Notes: a model not told the origin generated them from the sequence alone. Counted from the stretch's first letter, positions 18,614 to 28,780 are shown. The stretch is DNA of 64,000 nucleotides from Herbivorax alkaliphila (GCF_030848475.1 NZ_JAVDDS010000013.1:17256-81255); one strand, 5' to 3'. A program made the numbers and translations.

Positions 18614-20122
18614 TCACCACTCAATCAGGTCAATATATATGCTAAAACTTCCTTCTCCTATTGTCACACACTGAATACCTATTTGTTGTTCTAAAGTCAT
18701 ATCTAAATCCGTCGGCAGATTAATAGTAAATTCATTCCATGCATCTTTTTTTATATTTCCATATCTTTTCCATGATGAATACCACTTTATGTTTTCATAA
18801 TCACCTTCAAAAGGCATAACATATGGTTGTATAGCTCTTATTGGAGCCCCTGATGGTACCCATATCCTAAAAGTCACCTTTGAACCAGATGGTATGATAG
18901 TATACAAATCTTTTCCTATACCCAATGTTTCACTTTCAGAAGCTGTTATATCCCATTTTAAAGATCTATTTCCATCATAATATTTTTTTGTTGTGTTAGA
19001 TATACTAGATAAATTATTATTTGTTATAAACCCTTCAGTACTACCATCTTCCCAGTTAATTTTGACATTGTTACTTGAACAAAGTTTAACAGTAACCTTT
19101 TTTTTATAAGTAGTTGTTAGCCCTAATTTGTTAGTAACACTTAATTTTACTAAATAATCTCCAGGTTCTGTATATTTGTGTGCTACAACTTCCCCAAATC
19201 CGTTAACTCCGTCTCCAAAATCCCACGAATATTGTATAATATCTCCATCAAAATCATGTGAATTTGTCGCATCAAAATTCACAATATCACCTATTGTCAC
19301 TTCCTTAGGTGTATAACTAAAAGAAGCTGTAGGTTTGATTTTTTCTTTTGTGTTGTCTTCTCCTCTTTTGGTCAATTTGTTTATCATGTACGTTATATCC
19401 TTACTTTTTATATCTTCAATATTATAGTTAAGCCCTCTTTTTTCCAACTCTTCAAACAACACATACTTTGACATAGAAATATTGTTTTGTCTAGCATTTT
19501 TATAAACTTCAGATGAAACCATTATAGTATGGAAGTTAATTTGAGAATCTTGGTATTTTGATGTCCATGTTTTCAAATTATCTAAAATTCTTTTTAAATT
19601 TTTTTCCTCTTTTTTTTCATTTACATATCTTTCTGCTAAACAAGCTGTAATAATAACCTCATTTGATTTATAACTAATTAAATCCATGTTAATTGACTTT
19701 TCTAAAATTTCTTCCATAGCTCTATCTAAAGACTTATTCTTAATGTTTAAGTTTTTTAAAAATTCTTTTGCATTGTCATTAAACGACATTGTTTTTATTA
19801 CTATATTATTTGAGTCAACTATCATTTCAAAGCTTGGATTAATATCTACATCTATATATGCATATATGTCCTCGTCAGGAATAACACTATGTAATAAAAA
19901 TATTAAAATAAAAATAGAACTTGCAACCGTTAAAAACTGTACAAACTTAATAATCGTTTTTTTATGAGTAGCTTTTTTAAACATTCTTCCTGCTTTTCTA
20001 TTATCTATTAAGTCTAGTTCTTCAAGAACCTTTTCCTTAGTACAAACAACTAGCTCCTCAGAAGGCAATATTTCTTTCGAATTGATTTTCTTTAGTAGTT
20101 TTTCTAGTTTTTCATGATTCAT
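18614..20122 (-). CDS. RsgI-like membrane anti-sigma factor with PKD and carbohydrate-binding-like modules
   Basis: 502 residues. Residues 1-55 are cytoplasmic and presumably bind the sigma factor; a single membrane segment is at ~57-79 (IKFVQFLTVASSIFILIFLL). Then follows the RsgI-type extracellular stretch AYIDVDINPSFEMIVDSNN. A PKD domain is at ~265-350 (IQYSWDFGDG, GDYLVKLSVTNKLG), and a C-terminal beta-sandwich resembling carbohydrate-binding modules is at ~355-502 (INWEDGSTEGFITNNN through SIYIDLIEW). In cellulolytic clostridia such proteins sense polysaccharide outside and release the sigma factor. The gene overlaps the ECF sigma gene by 11 bp. The polysaccharide bound is unknown. Confidence 0.87.
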   Translation of the reverse strand: MNHEKLEKLLKKINSKEILPSEELVVCTKEKVLEELDLIDNRKAGRMFKKATHKKTIIKFVQFLTVASSIFILIFLLHSVIPDEDIYAYIDVDINPSFEMIVDSNNIVIKTMSFNDNAKEFLKNLNIKNKSLDRAMEEILEKSINMDLISYKSNEVIITACLAERYVNEKKEEKNLKRILDNLKTWTSKYQDSQINFHTIMVSSEVYKNARQNNISMSKYVLFEELEKRGLNYNIEDIKSKDITYMINKLTKRGEDNTKEKIKPTASFSYTPKEVTIGDIVNFDATNSHDFDGDIIQYSWDFGDGVNGFGEVVAHKYTEPGDYLVKLSVTNKLGLTTTYKKKVTVKLCSSNNVKINWEDGSTEGFITNNNLSSISNTTKKYYDGNRSLKWDITASESETLGIGKDLYTIIPSGSKVTFRIWVPSGAPIRAIQPYVMPFEGDYENIKWYSSWKRYGNIKKDAWNEFTINLPTDLDMTLEQQIGIQCVTIGEGSFSIYIDLIEW

Positions 20123-20690
20123 AACTATATCCTCCTTTCTCCATCAATTCTTTTAGTTTCCGTATTCCTCTGTTTAAACGGGATTTCACTGTGCCTAAAG
20201 GAATATCCAATACTCTTGATATCTGATTATAGTTCATTTCCTTATAATAATATAAAATAATTGGTATTCTATAAGTGTCTGGCAAGCCACTCACAAATTT
20301 CTCTAGTTCTTTTGTTGACTCTTCATCTATCAAATGTGTTTCTGGATGGAATTTGCTTTCAGGAACATTTGAAAACACACTTTCCTTTTTTTCATTTGTA
20401 AAAAAATCTTTTATTATATTTAGCCATCGTTTTTGTTTTCTATATCTATCTCTATATAAGTTAATAGTAATAGTATAAAGCCATGTATCAAAAGATTTGT
20501 TTTCATTATAACAATCAAGGTTCCTTACAACTCTTACCCATATGTCCTGAAAAAGATCCTCAGCATCAAACCTGTTATTAGTAAGTTGACAGCACAATTT
20601 GTAAATCTGATTTTTATGTATATCTATTAGATTTAATAATTTATTACGTTTATCGAAACATCCAGCATCCTGAAAATCAGTAATCTCCAA
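20112..20690 (-). CDS. ECF-type RNA polymerase sigma factor
   Basis: 192 residues if started at the TTG at 20690, which follows GGCAGGTGTGAG; an in-frame TTG at 20711 lacks a ribosome site. The protein has only sigma regions 2 and 4: region 2 as DAEDLFQDIWVRVVRN and FDTWLYTITINLYRDRYRKQ, region 4 as LPDTYRIPIILYYYKEMNYN followed by LDIPLGTVKSRLNRGIRKLK. It is thus an ECF factor, not SigI, although its partner is RsgI-like. The pairing recalls the sigma24C/Rsi24C system described in Clostridium thermocellum. A GGAAC-N16-CGTA promoter upstream suggests autoregulation. Confidence 0.92.
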   Translation of the reverse strand: MEITDFQDAGCFDKRNKLLNLIDIHKNQIYKLCCQLTNNRFDAEDLFQDIWVRVVRNLDCYNENKSFDTWLYTITINLYRDRYRKQKRWLNIIKDFFTNEKKESVFSNVPESKFHPETHLIDEESTKELEKFVSGLPDTYRIPIILYYYKEMNYNQISRVLDIPLGTVKSRLNRGIRKLKELMEKGGYSYES

Positions 20691-20848
20691 ATACTCACAC
20701 CTGCCTCTCAAGTTTTTTGCTTGTACATAATTTAAATCCTTAATATATATCGCAATGTTTTATTATATACTTAATTTTTTAAGTAGTCTTTAAATGCTTA
20801 AAAAATTATGGTCATATATCTATATAGTACAACCCCTCATAATACATT

Positions 20849-20873
20849 TACGTTTGTATTCTTGAAAAGTTCC
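20849..20873 (-). promoter_or_regulatory. ECF-type promoter of the sigma/anti-sigma operon
   Basis: On the minus strand GGAAC (20873-20869) is followed after exactly 16 nt by CGTA (20852-20849). This is the classic ECF core (TGAAC/GGAAC-N16/17-CGTA). It lies ~158 nt before the proposed TTG start of the sigma gene and matches the element before the GH9 gene. Confidence 0.68.
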
Positions 20874-20936
20874 ATAAAATTTCTTAAGAATTTTGAAACC
20901 AAGATTTTATCTCTTATGATAGGCACACATAAAATA

Positions 20937-20963
20937 ATGCTGCCCCTTAGTGGGCAGCATTAC
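20937..20963 (-). terminator. Terminator of the GH9 cellulase gene
   Basis: AATGCTGCCC and GGGCAGCATT form a perfect 10-bp stem with a short loop, followed by ATTTTATG on the minus strand, ~50 nt past the GH9 stop codon. Confidence 0.8.
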
Positions 20964-21009
20964 ACAAAAAACTATAAACTAAATACAAAAATCACTTTTT
21001 ATATATTCT

Positions 21010-23517
21010 TTAGTTTGTATGAGGAAGTTCTTGTATTTGTTCAAGTAGGTATCTTTTTAGAATTGCACAGTCGGTAGAGTCAATTATTCCATCACGGTTT
21101 AAATCAGCAACTATCAACTCATCCTTTACAGGAAGATCCAATGTTATCCGTAAAATATATCTTTTCATTAGGGTATAGTCTGTAGAATCAACTTTACCAT
21201 CACCATTCAAATCTCCAACTAATTGATTATTTTGCGAAGTTTCTATACTGTCAGCAAATGCAACCATAAACACAAGAAGAGCATTCCAAGCAATAGTGTG
21301 CTCATTTGTGGTAAAGTTAGAAGCACTATCTAGATAACATTTGGCTGGGAATATTGATAATCCTTCACCTTCATATTTATTAGGACCTCCTGGCATAATC
21401 CCCTTGGGAATACCTGGTAGTCCATCTTCACTCCATGTAGCAAATATTTCTTTAATAGAATCATCTCCATATCCAGATACAAAACTCTTTCTCATAGGAT
21501 TTGCTCCTAATATCCAGTTTAATGAAGAAAATGCCATCCTTTTAATGTCATCGTTGTTTGTTCCAAGAATTACAGAACCAATCAAAGCTTCCCTCGGCAA
21601 ACCGAGTATTATACTGTTGCTACCCCAGTAATAATTACCGTATTGAATCACATTACCCCATGGGTTGTTTTTGTACCTGTTTATTGTATTGTTTGTCCAT
21701 GTAGCAAATTTATCCCTGTACCAAATCTCAATTTCACTACTGGGGTTTTGAGATTTCATGTAATGAAAAAATCCATTATTCCACGGAATAGACCAATCCC
21801 CGCTTGTACCCTCTAAAGTACTAGCTGCATTCATATAATTTGCCTCTATGTAATCATTATAACTTGAATCATCAGTAACTCTATACATAGATCCAGCAGC
21901 CCAAAACCTTTCACATTCATCAGAATCTGTGGTATAAGGTCCATCTGGAGAGCTAATATTATCGGGATTTTCAAGAAGAAACTGCCATCCTTCCTTAGCA
22001 GCATCTAAGCATTTTTGAGCAAACACTGAATCATATTTTTCATATATTATTGAAGCATGAGCTAAAACTGCAACTGCACTTGCAGTATCGACTGTAGATC
22101 TTATATTTGTAGTATCACCTTGTTTATCCATTATAACTCTTTCGCCACTTGTAAAGTTATCTGTAAATGTGACCCGTGGGTAGAAACCACCGCTTATTGA
22201 ATCTTGCATTTTTAAAATCCACTCAAGCTCCCACCTTACCTCGTCAAGTATATCAGGAACACCATTTCCGCTTTCAGGAATATTATTCTGATTATCAGAA
22301 AATACCTCAGGGAACATTTCATAAGCCCACAATAGAGTAGATATCGCCTCCGCTCCAGTACTTACATACTTATTAGGATCACCTGCATCATACCATCCCT
22401 TTGATACATCTTTTGTAATAGAAGAATCAGAGGCAAAAGGACAATTAAAATCCTGAGGTGTTCTATCTTCTCTAGGGTAATCTGTGCAATAGGGAGCCAC
22501 TAGGTCTATATTTGCACGTTGATAATAAAAGTATCTTGTTGCATCAGTCAATAGATTCTCATAAATGTCATTTCCTATCTTAAATCTAGGAGAATTATCT
22601 ATGCCATCTGCACTAACTGTAATGTAATAAAGACCAGATTCTTCTAGATCCGTAAATATAGCTTTTAAAACCTTTTCTCCAGAATCATATTCGTCATACT
22701 CTGTAACTAGATCCAATTGACCACTATAAGCAACTGAGTTGTCAGAAACCCTCTTTACTTGAAACTCTGTTCCCACAGTAGCATTAAAATCATCCTGGAA
22801 TCCTGTAACAAAGGCATATTTTTCAGAAGATTCCAAAAAACCTACTTGATTTACTTTAATAGCAGGAAATGCATTTTCTTTGTCAGGAGATGTTAATTTA
22901 AGTTGATTTATCCAAACACAAAATGGCTCCTCACCCACTCTGTCCAAGACGATAGCCTTTGCATTGTATGGATCCATATCCAGTGATGGATCTAAAATAT
23001 CCTTTAAAGGTATCTTTACGTGTTGCCACTCAGTAGTAACTGTGCAGTAATCTGTTATTGGTTTTGTTATTCTATTCTCTACTCCAGATGAACGCTCGGT
23101 CACATTATCAATTGCACCAATTAAAAACTCTTCTCCTCCATTTTCGCCTTTTACATAAAATTCTAGATGTCCATTTGGAACATAGCGAGATACATCATGG
23201 CTATTCCATTCTGCCAATGTAAGTATCACCGTCATCCACCCAGATGTAAGCGTACTTGTAAGATTAAATCTCAAAGAAGGTAAATTTTCATATGTTACTT
23301 CAGAATCAACAGGTAAATTACCATTTACAGTTTCCAATTCATCTGCACCAGACCCAGACCACCCGCTGACATTGTCTTTAAATACATAAAAGTCTGGAAG
23401 ATCCCTCCATCCTTCAGGTGCACTTGCACTTGCATTAACTACCGTCATTATAGTAGTTAGAGACGTACATAATATTACAACACACATAATCAAAGCAAAT
23501 AGATTCCTAATTTTCAT
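21010..23517 (-). CDS. Secreted dockerin-bearing family 9 glycoside hydrolase (cellulase)
   Basis: 835 residues from the ATG at 23517, which follows GGGAGGGTATAGGT; a longer frame to 23556 is unlikely. Order of modules: signal peptide (~1-32); a CBM30-like beta-sandwich (~40-200, with HDVSRYVPNGHLEFYVKGEN); an Ig-like domain (AIKVNQVGFLESSEKYAFVT onward); the GH9 catalytic domain (~310-760) with the nucleophilic-water Asp motif GWYDAGDPNKYVSTGA and the general acid Glu in TTNEHTIAWNALL; and a type I dockerin with two calcium-binding repeats, DLNGDGKVDSTDYTLMKRYI and DLNRDGIIDSTDCAILKRYL. It should bind a scaffoldin cohesin and attack beta-1,4-glucan. The CBM30-Ig-GH9 order recalls CelJ. An ECF-type promoter lies 75 nt upstream. 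Confidence 0.96.
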   Translation of the reverse strand: MKIRNLFALIMCVVILCTSLTTIMTVVNASASAPEGWRDLPDFYVFKDNVSGWSGSGADELETVNGNLPVDSEVTYENLPSLRFNLTSTLTSGWMTVILTLAEWNSHDVSRYVPNGHLEFYVKGENGGEEFLIGAIDNVTERSSGVENRITKPITDYCTVTTEWQHVKIPLKDILDPSLDMDPYNAKAIVLDRVGEEPFCVWINQLKLTSPDKENAFPAIKVNQVGFLESSEKYAFVTGFQDDFNATVGTEFQVKRVSDNSVAYSGQLDLVTEYDEYDSGEKVLKAIFTDLEESGLYYITVSADGIDNSPRFKIGNDIYENLLTDATRYFYYQRANIDLVAPYCTDYPREDRTPQDFNCPFASDSSITKDVSKGWYDAGDPNKYVSTGAEAISTLLWAYEMFPEVFSDNQNNIPESGNGVPDILDEVRWELEWILKMQDSISGGFYPRVTFTDNFTSGERVIMDKQGDTTNIRSTVDTASAVAVLAHASIIYEKYDSVFAQKCLDAAKEGWQFLLENPDNISSPDGPYTTDSDECERFWAAGSMYRVTDDSSYNDYIEANYMNAASTLEGTSGDWSIPWNNGFFHYMKSQNPSSEIEIWYRDKFATWTNNTINRYKNNPWGNVIQYGNYYWGSNSIILGLPREALIGSVILGTNNDDIKRMAFSSLNWILGANPMRKSFVSGYGDDSIKEIFATWSEDGLPGIPKGIMPGGPNKYEGEGLSIFPAKCYLDSASNFTTNEHTIAWNALLVFMVAFADSIETSQNNQLVGDLNGDGKVDSTDYTLMKRYILRITLDLPVKDELIVADLNRDGIIDSTDCAILKRYLLEQIQELPHTN

Positions 23518-23591
23518 ACCTATACCCTCCCATAAACATTTTAAAAAACAATACATAAGGTTTTACTGTAATTCTTCTCTCAATAGTTTTA

Positions 23592-23616
23592 TACGCCTCA
23601 TAATTATTTATGTTCC
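23592..23616 (-). promoter_or_regulatory. ECF-type promoter of the GH9 cellulase gene
   Basis: On the minus strand GGAAC (23616-23612) is followed after 16 nt by CGTA (23595-23592) and TAAAAC. Core and spacing are identical to those before the neighbouring ECF sigma gene, so the cellulase is probably in that sigma factor's regulon. Confidence 0.68.
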
Positions 23617-24134
23617 AAAATTATATTGTTTTCATATCTGAAAATAATTTAGATATTAGAATGAATTAATCTATATCTCAAGTTGTCGCACCTTGAAAAA
23701 TCAAGCAAGAAATTAACTTTAAAAACAAGTTATTTGCTTGATAAGCAACATTTTTAAGCTTTTAAAAATAAAAAATGCCTACTAAACAAAAATTTTTCTC
23801 TTTAACTATTGGCAAATATTATATATATATAATATTAAACAGAAAGGTTTGATAACTATATATTAGTGTCCATTGTATAGTTATCTTTTAATGCTTTTTT
23901 GAATAAATAATTACATAAAAAGTTTGCCATGGCTAAAGTATACGCTTTTTACGTAATTAGAGGTATCCTTAACACCCAAAGCAAGTTCATTTAATTTCAA
24001 AAAAGCACTATTAAGCAAAGGAACAAAATCTATTTTAGCTTTTGTTCCTTTGTTCTCTATTGTTAGTTTGATAACTATACTATTATTTAATATAATAGTA
24101 TATGTAATTTTTTTATAATTTAGAGGTTAAAACA
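23617..24134. other. Intergenic region with repeated GATAACTATA motifs
   Basis: No convincing gene. GTTTGATAACTATA occurs at 23847-23860 and again at 24066-24079. The first copy forms a 10-bp inverted repeat with TATAGTTATC (ending ~23884). A 13-bp inverted repeat CAAAGGAACAAAA / TTTTGTTCCTTTG lies at ~24017-24055, and ATACTATTA/TAATAGTAT near 24076-24102. An antisense frame (~24124 down to 23926) is open for 66 codons but has no usable start. The region may hold operators or decayed mobile DNA. Confidence 0.4.
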
Positions 24135-24842
24135 ATGAGACAAAAAATAGTGGTAGTAGTCATATTTTTATTATTTATTGCTTTATCTAGCACCTTGTAT
24201 TACCAATACAAAGAAAACCAAAAATACATAAGTTATTTATCATCTACTACATTTACTGATTTTTCTTCAAGGATACATTCACCAATACAATACAATAGAG
24301 AAATGTACAGTGATATTATAGAATCCGAAACCATTTCAATCTATCAGTTGGAACAATTGTTAAGGTATAATTCTGCTATATCTAGGAAAATTCATAAATA
24401 CGATAAATTAGCTTTAAATACCTTAAATCGCATAGACGATATTGATGATTCTTTTTTTAGAAATCCTGAAAGTATTGGGAATTTTTTTATTTTATTTGCC
24501 AAAAGCTTATCTCAAGAGGATGGTTATAAAAACTATCAAGCATGGCTTTTAGAGACAGATGACTCAAAAGAATATCCTTTGAATCAATCCCAATTAGAAA
24601 AAATATTAATAATTCAATCTGTAAATGAATTGTGGAAACAGTCCTTTTTAGAACACCTTGGTGATGTGCTTTATCCAGATAAAGGAGGTGTAAGAACAAG
24701 CAGTACTGCTAAGTATCACAAAAACGGAATAAAAGATGATTATTGGGTGAATATTATTCTTTCTATGAAGGAAAAAACAAATGAATTCTTAAAATCCTAT
24801 GAATCAGCCGATACCTTGGGCGATATTTTGCTTGATTATTGA
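24135..24842 (+). CDS. Hypothetical protein with N-terminal membrane anchor
   Basis: 235 residues. One hydrophobic segment at ~4-22 (KIVVVVIFLLFIALSSTLYY) and the rest hydrophilic and mostly helical, so it is probably a membrane-anchored extracytoplasmic protein. No motif is recognised; tryptophan and aromatic residues are spread through a central QAWLLETDD / NELWKQSFLEHLGDVL region. The ATG follows AGAGGTTAAAACA. It stands alone between the cellulase region and the glycolytic cluster, which lies on the other strand. The repeated GATAACTATA motifs upstream may belong to its control region. Confidence 0.7.
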   Translation: MRQKIVVVVIFLLFIALSSTLYYQYKENQKYISYLSSTTFTDFSSRIHSPIQYNREMYSDIIESETISIYQLEQLLRYNSAISRKIHKYDKLALNTLNRIDDIDDSFFRNPESIGNFFILFAKSLSQEDGYKNYQAWLLETDDSKEYPLNQSQLEKILIIQSVNELWKQSFLEHLGDVLYPDKGGVRTSSTAKYHKNGIKDDYWVNIILSMKEKTNEFLKSYESADTLGDILLDY

Positions 24843-25025
24843 TATACGCCAATGCTAAATATTAGGGCTTTAGAATATGATTAACATTCACGTGTTTACC
24901 AAAGATTTGAATAATTATGTAATTAACAAGCAGTATTAGTTTAATAAATTGTCTCTTTAAGTAATAATTAATGAGTCTAGATATAAATAATTATTTTGGA
25001 AACCACATTTTAGCCTATTATAACC

Positions 25026-25053
25026 CTCAGGTGGAGATTATACTCCACCCGAG
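25026..25053 (-). terminator. Hairpin downstream of gpmI
   Basis: CTCAGGTGGAG (25026-25036) and CTCCACCCGAG (25043-25053) pair with one mismatch, ~28 nt after the gpmI stop codon. The U-tract on the minus strand is weak. It probably ends the glycolytic operon. Confidence 0.6.
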
Positions 25054-25081
25054 TTCCATATATTTAACTTAAGCTAACAGT

Positions 25082-26617
25082 TTACTTTTTCACTATAGAC
25101 TCTCCTGTCATTTCGTTAGGTTTGTCAACGCCCATAATATCAAGCATTGTAGGAGCAAGATCTGCTAATCGACCTTCTTTTAGAGAAGCATCACCTAAAC
25201 CTATTGCAATTAAGGGAACAGGATTTGTTGTATGTGCTGTAAAAGCACCTCCACTATGGTAATCCTTCATTTGCTCAGAGTTACCATGGTCTGCAGTAAT
25301 TAACGCTACCCCACCCTGATTTAGTATTGCAGGTATAACTCTTCCAAGACACTCATCAATAGCTTCTATAGCAGATTTAGCTGCATCAAAATCACCTGTA
25401 TGTCCAACCATATCAGGATTTGCATAGTTTAATACTATTACATCATAAGCTTTTTTATCTATTCTCTTTACAACCTCATCAGTTACTTCATATGCACTCA
25501 TTTCAGGCTGCATATCATAAGTTGCAACTTTAGGAGATGGTATTAAAGCTCTGTCTTCTCCCTCATACACAGCTTCCACTCCTCCATTAAAGAAGAATGT
25601 TACATGTGCATATTTTTCAGTTTCTGCAATTCTAAGCTGCTTATAACCTAACTTACTGATGTACTCTCCAAAAGTATTTTTAAGGCTTTCTGGCTTAAAT
25701 GCCACCTGCACATTTTCAAAAGTTTTATCATACTGTGTCATACATACAAAGTGTACAGGAAAATATCCTTTTTCTCTTTCAAAGCCTTTAAAATCAGCAT
25801 CTGTAAATGTTCTTGTTATTTCTCTTGCCCTATCAGGTCTGAAATTAAAAAATATGATTGAGTCATTTTCGCCTATAGCTGCTACAGGAGTATCATTGTC
25901 TTTAATTACAGTAGGCTTTACAAATTCATCATATTCTTCACGTTTATATGACTCTTCAACAGCTTCAACTGAACTTTGAGCCTCTAACCCTTTAGATAGT
26001 ACCATAGCATCATAGGCAAGCTGAACTCTTTCCCATCTGTTATCTCTGTCCATTGCATAGTACCTTCCCATTACAGAAGCAATTTTACCTACACCTATTT
26101 CTTTTAGCTTTTCCTCTAATTCTTCAACATATCCCTTTGCACTGTCTGGCGGCACATCTCTTCCATCAAAGAAACAGTGCACATATACATCGTTGAGATT
26201 TTTTTTCTTAGCCAATTCCAATAATCCATACAAATGGGTATTATGGCTATGTACACCTCCATCAGATAAAAGACCAAACAAATGAAGCTTGGAATTGTGT
26301 TTTTTGCAATTTTCTATAGCATCAATAAACTCTTTCTTTTCAAAGAAATCGCCGTCTTTAATAGATTTTGTGATACGGGTAAGTTCCTGATATACAATTC
26401 TTCCTGCCCCAATATTTGTATGCCCTACTTCCGAGTTACCCATCTGTCCATCAGGAAGTCCTACATCCATTCCACTTGTCTTAATAACGGTGTTGGGATA
26501 CTCTTTCATAAGCCTGTCAATGTTAGGTTTGTTGGCAGCTTTTATAGCATTTCCATCATCTTTTGGATTTAATCCAAAACCATCTAAAATAATTAACGCA
26601 ACCAATTTATCTTTCAT
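25082..26617 (-). CDS. gpmI: 2,3-bisphosphoglycerate-independent phosphoglycerate mutase
   Basis: 511 residues from the ATG at 26617, preceded by GGAAGG; in-frame codons to 26641 lie in the ribosome site. It interconverts 3- and 2-phosphoglycerate with two Mn ions. Motifs: [20 protein letters not shown], the phosphoserine loop [50 protein letters not shown] and [11 protein letters not shown] with metal ligands. It is the last gene of the gap-pgk-tpiA-gpmI cluster; a strong hairpin separates it from tpiA. Confidence 0.98.
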   Translation of the reverse strand: MKDKLVALIILDGFGLNPKDDGNAIKAANKPNIDRLMKEYPNTVIKTSGMDVGLPDGQMGNSEVGHTNIGAGRIVYQELTRITKSIKDGDFFEKKEFIDAIENCKKHNSKLHLFGLLSDGGVHSHNTHLYGLLELAKKKNLNDVYVHCFFDGRDVPPDSAKGYVEELEEKLKEIGVGKIASVMGRYYAMDRDNRWERVQLAYDAMVLSKGLEAQSSVEAVEESYKREEYDEFVKPTVIKDNDTPVAAIGENDSIIFFNFRPDRAREITRTFTDADFKGFEREKGYFPVHFVCMTQYDKTFENVQVAFKPESLKNTFGEYISKLGYKQLRIAETEKYAHVTFFFNGGVEAVYEGEDRALIPSPKVATYDMQPEMSAYEVTDEVVKRIDKKAYDVIVLNYANPDMVGHTGDFDAAKSAIEAIDECLGRVIPAILNQGGVALITADHGNSEQMKDYHSGGAFTAHTTNPVPLIAIGLGDASLKEGRLADLAPTMLDIMGVDKPNEMTGESIVKK

Positions 26618-26665
26618 ACTATAACCTTCCTTTCTTTTCATAGTTGAAAAAACAAGATTTCAAAA

Positions 26666-26702
26666 TTTAAACCCCCTTATGTCAATTAAAAGGGGGTTTA
26701 AA
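26666..26702 (-). terminator. Intercistronic hairpin between tpiA and gpmI
   Basis: TTTAAACCCCCTT (26666-26678) and AAGGGGGTTTAAA (26690-26702) form a perfect 13-bp stem. The minus-strand tail has only a weak T-run, so it may act as a partial terminator or an mRNA stabiliser that sets gpmI expression. Confidence 0.6.
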
Positions 26703-26723
26703 ATATTAACATATGTTTCATTA

Positions 26724-27479
26724 CTATTTATTGTAATTAACTATTTTTTCAAACTCGTCTAGCTTGAGGCTTGCACCACCTACAAGTCCTCCATCTATAT
26801 CAGGCATATTGAAAAGTTCTGCTGCATTTGCAGCCTTGACACTTCCACCATACTGTATTCTAACAGCCTCTGCCACGTCTTTTCCATAAAGTTCCTCTAC
26901 AACTTTTCTTATTACAGCACAAACTTCCTGTGCCTGCTGGCTTGTAGCTGTCTTACCTGTTCCAATAGCCCATATAGGTTCGTAAGCTATAACAGTTTCT
27001 TTAACTTGATCTGCACTAAGACCTAAAAGAGCTATTTTTACTTGATATCTTACCAACTCAGAAGTTATGCCCTGCTCTCTTTGTGTCAATGACTCTCCAA
27101 CACAAATAATAGGCTTTAGTCCATATTTAAACGCTGCGTGAGCTTTTTTGTTTACTGTCTCATCAGTTTCTGCAAAGTACTGCCTTCTTTCAGAGTGCCC
27201 TATTATAACATAGTCCACTTCCAAATCAGCTAACATAGGACCGGATACTTCACCTGTAAAAGCCCCATTTTCTTCCCAATGCATATTTTGTGCTGCCACT
27301 TTTATATTTGAACCTTCAACAGTTTTTTTAACTAATGGAATACACACGAAAGGCACCCCTGCAACAACTTCCGTATCAGCACCCGCAACTTTTTCTTTTA
27401 AATCCTGAACAAATTCAACTGCTTCTTTAGCTGTTTTGTTCATTTTCCAGTTTCCTGCTGCAATCTTTTTTCTACTCAC
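26724..27479 (-). CDS. tpiA: Triosephosphate isomerase
   Basis: 251 residues, normal length. It interconverts dihydroxyacetone phosphate and glyceraldehyde-3-phosphate as a cytoplasmic TIM-barrel dimer. Catalytic residues are in place: Asn-Lys in [11 protein letters not shown], His in [11 protein letters not shown], Glu in [18 protein letters not shown], and the phosphate-binding YGGSV and GGLVGGASL loops. It begins 13 nt after pgk ends, so the two are co-transcribed. The ATG follows AAGGGGGAAAAT. Confidence 0.99.
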   Translation of the reverse strand: MSRKKIAAGNWKMNKTAKEAVEFVQDLKEKVAGADTEVVAGVPFVCIPLVKKTVEGSNIKVAAQNMHWEENGAFTGEVSGPMLADLEVDYVIIGHSERRQYFAETDETVNKKAHAAFKYGLKPIICVGESLTQREQGITSELVRYQVKIALLGLSADQVKETVIAYEPIWAIGTGKTATSQQAQEVCAVIRKVVEELYGKDVAEAVRIQYGGSVKAANAAELFNMPDIDGGLVGGASLKLDEFEKIVNYNK

Positions 27480-27492
27480 TATATTTTCCCCC

Positions 27493-28686
27493 TTATTTGT
27501 CCATTAAAACATCTATTCCTGGAAGTACCTTTCCTTCAAGGAACTCTAAAGAAGCTCCTCCTCCAGTAGATATATGAGTTATTTTATCGGCATAACCAAG
27601 TTGCTCAACAGCTGCTGCTGAATCACCGCCGCCAATAATAGAAGTTGCACCTGACTCTGCAACTGCCTTTGCAATTGCTTTTGATCCATTTGCAAAATTA
27701 GGAAATTCAAAAACTCCCATAGGTCCATTCCAAACAGTTACTTTTGCATTTTTTAATTCATTTGAAAATAATTCTATAGTCTTAGGGCCTATATCCATAC
27801 CCATCCAACCATCAGGAATTTTACTTGACTCAACTACCTGGCTTTCTGAATCATTTTTAAATTCAGTTGCTATAACGTTGTCTACTGGAAGTAGCATTTT
27901 AACACCTTTTTTCTCTGCCTTTTCCAATAAACTTTTAGCCAATTCAACTTTATCGTCTTCACATATGGAAGTACCTACTCCATATCCTTTAGCTTTAAAG
28001 AATGTATACGCCATTCCCCCACCAATTATAAGAGTATCTACTTTTTCAATAAGATTTTCTATAACAGCTATTTTATCTGATACTTTAGCTCCACCTAATA
28101 TTGCTACAAAAGGCCTTTCTGGATTTGAAAGAGCTTTTCCCATAAAGTCAATTTCTTTCTTTATAAGATATCCACAAGCTGCCGGAAGATTATCTGCAAG
28201 ACCTGCTGTTGAAGCATGTGCTCTATGAGCAGTTCCAAATGCATCGTTTACATATATTTCTGCCATACTTGCCAATTCTTTAGCAAAAGCAGCATCATTT
28301 TTAGTTTCTTCTTTATGAAATCTTACATTTTCAAGTATAAGAACTTCACCTTCTTTTAAAGAAGCTGCCTTTTCTTTTGCATCTTCTCCAATTACATCTT
28401 TAGCCATTATTATTTCTTTTCCTAAAAGCTCTCCTAATCTGTCAGCCGTCGGCTTCATACTGAATTTGTCTTCAAAGCCATTTTTAGGTCTTCCCAAATG
28501 TGACACAAGTATTGTTTTTGCACCATTGTCAACCAAGTATTTGATGGTAGGAAGTGCACCAACAATTCTCTTGTCATCTGTGATTTTTTTGTTTTCATCT
28601 AAAGGCACATTAAAATCAACTCTTACAATAACTTTTTTGCCTTTAACATCTATATCTTCAATAGTTTTTTTATTCATCATTCCCAT
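27493..28686 (-). CDS. pgk: Phosphoglycerate kinase
   Basis: 397 residues, normal length. It transfers phosphate from 1,3-bisphosphoglycerate to ADP. Motifs: [31 protein letters not shown] (substrate loop), [27 protein letters not shown] and the C-terminal nucleotide site in [15 protein letters not shown]. The ATG follows AAGGAGAG. A U-tailed hairpin separates it from gap upstream, so it may depend on read-through or its own promoter. Confidence 0.99.
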   Translation of the reverse strand: MGMMNKKTIEDIDVKGKKVIVRVDFNVPLDENKKITDDKRIVGALPTIKYLVDNGAKTILVSHLGRPKNGFEDKFSMKPTADRLGELLGKEIIMAKDVIGEDAKEKAASLKEGEVLILENVRFHKEETKNDAAFAKELASMAEIYVNDAFGTAHRAHASTAGLADNLPAACGYLIKKEIDFMGKALSNPERPFVAILGGAKVSDKIAVIENLIEKVDTLIIGGGMAYTFFKAKGYGVGTSICEDDKVELAKSLLEKAEKKGVKMLLPVDNVIATEFKNDSESQVVESSKIPDGWMGMDIGPKTIELFSNELKNAKVTVWNGPMGVFEFPNFANGSKAIAKAVAESGATSIIGGGDSAAAVEQLGYADKITHISTGGGASLEFLEGKVLPGIDVLMDK

Positions 28687-28780
28687 AAGTTCACTCTCCT
28701 TAACATACTGTAATTTTATATCCCCTTAATTTTTGATAACATCAAACTTAAAATATGTATATTTTACCACATTTATTTTT

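Noticed and set aside
20112..20690. SigI-type sigma factor, suggested by the RsgI-like partner
   Set aside because: The protein has clear ECF region 2 and region 4 motifs and ECF-type promoter boxes; SigI features are absent.
23926..24124. Open antisense frame reading LNELALGVKDTSNYVKSVYF
   Set aside because: It has no start codon or ribosome site and overlaps the likely control region of the plus-strand gene; it is kept only as a note.
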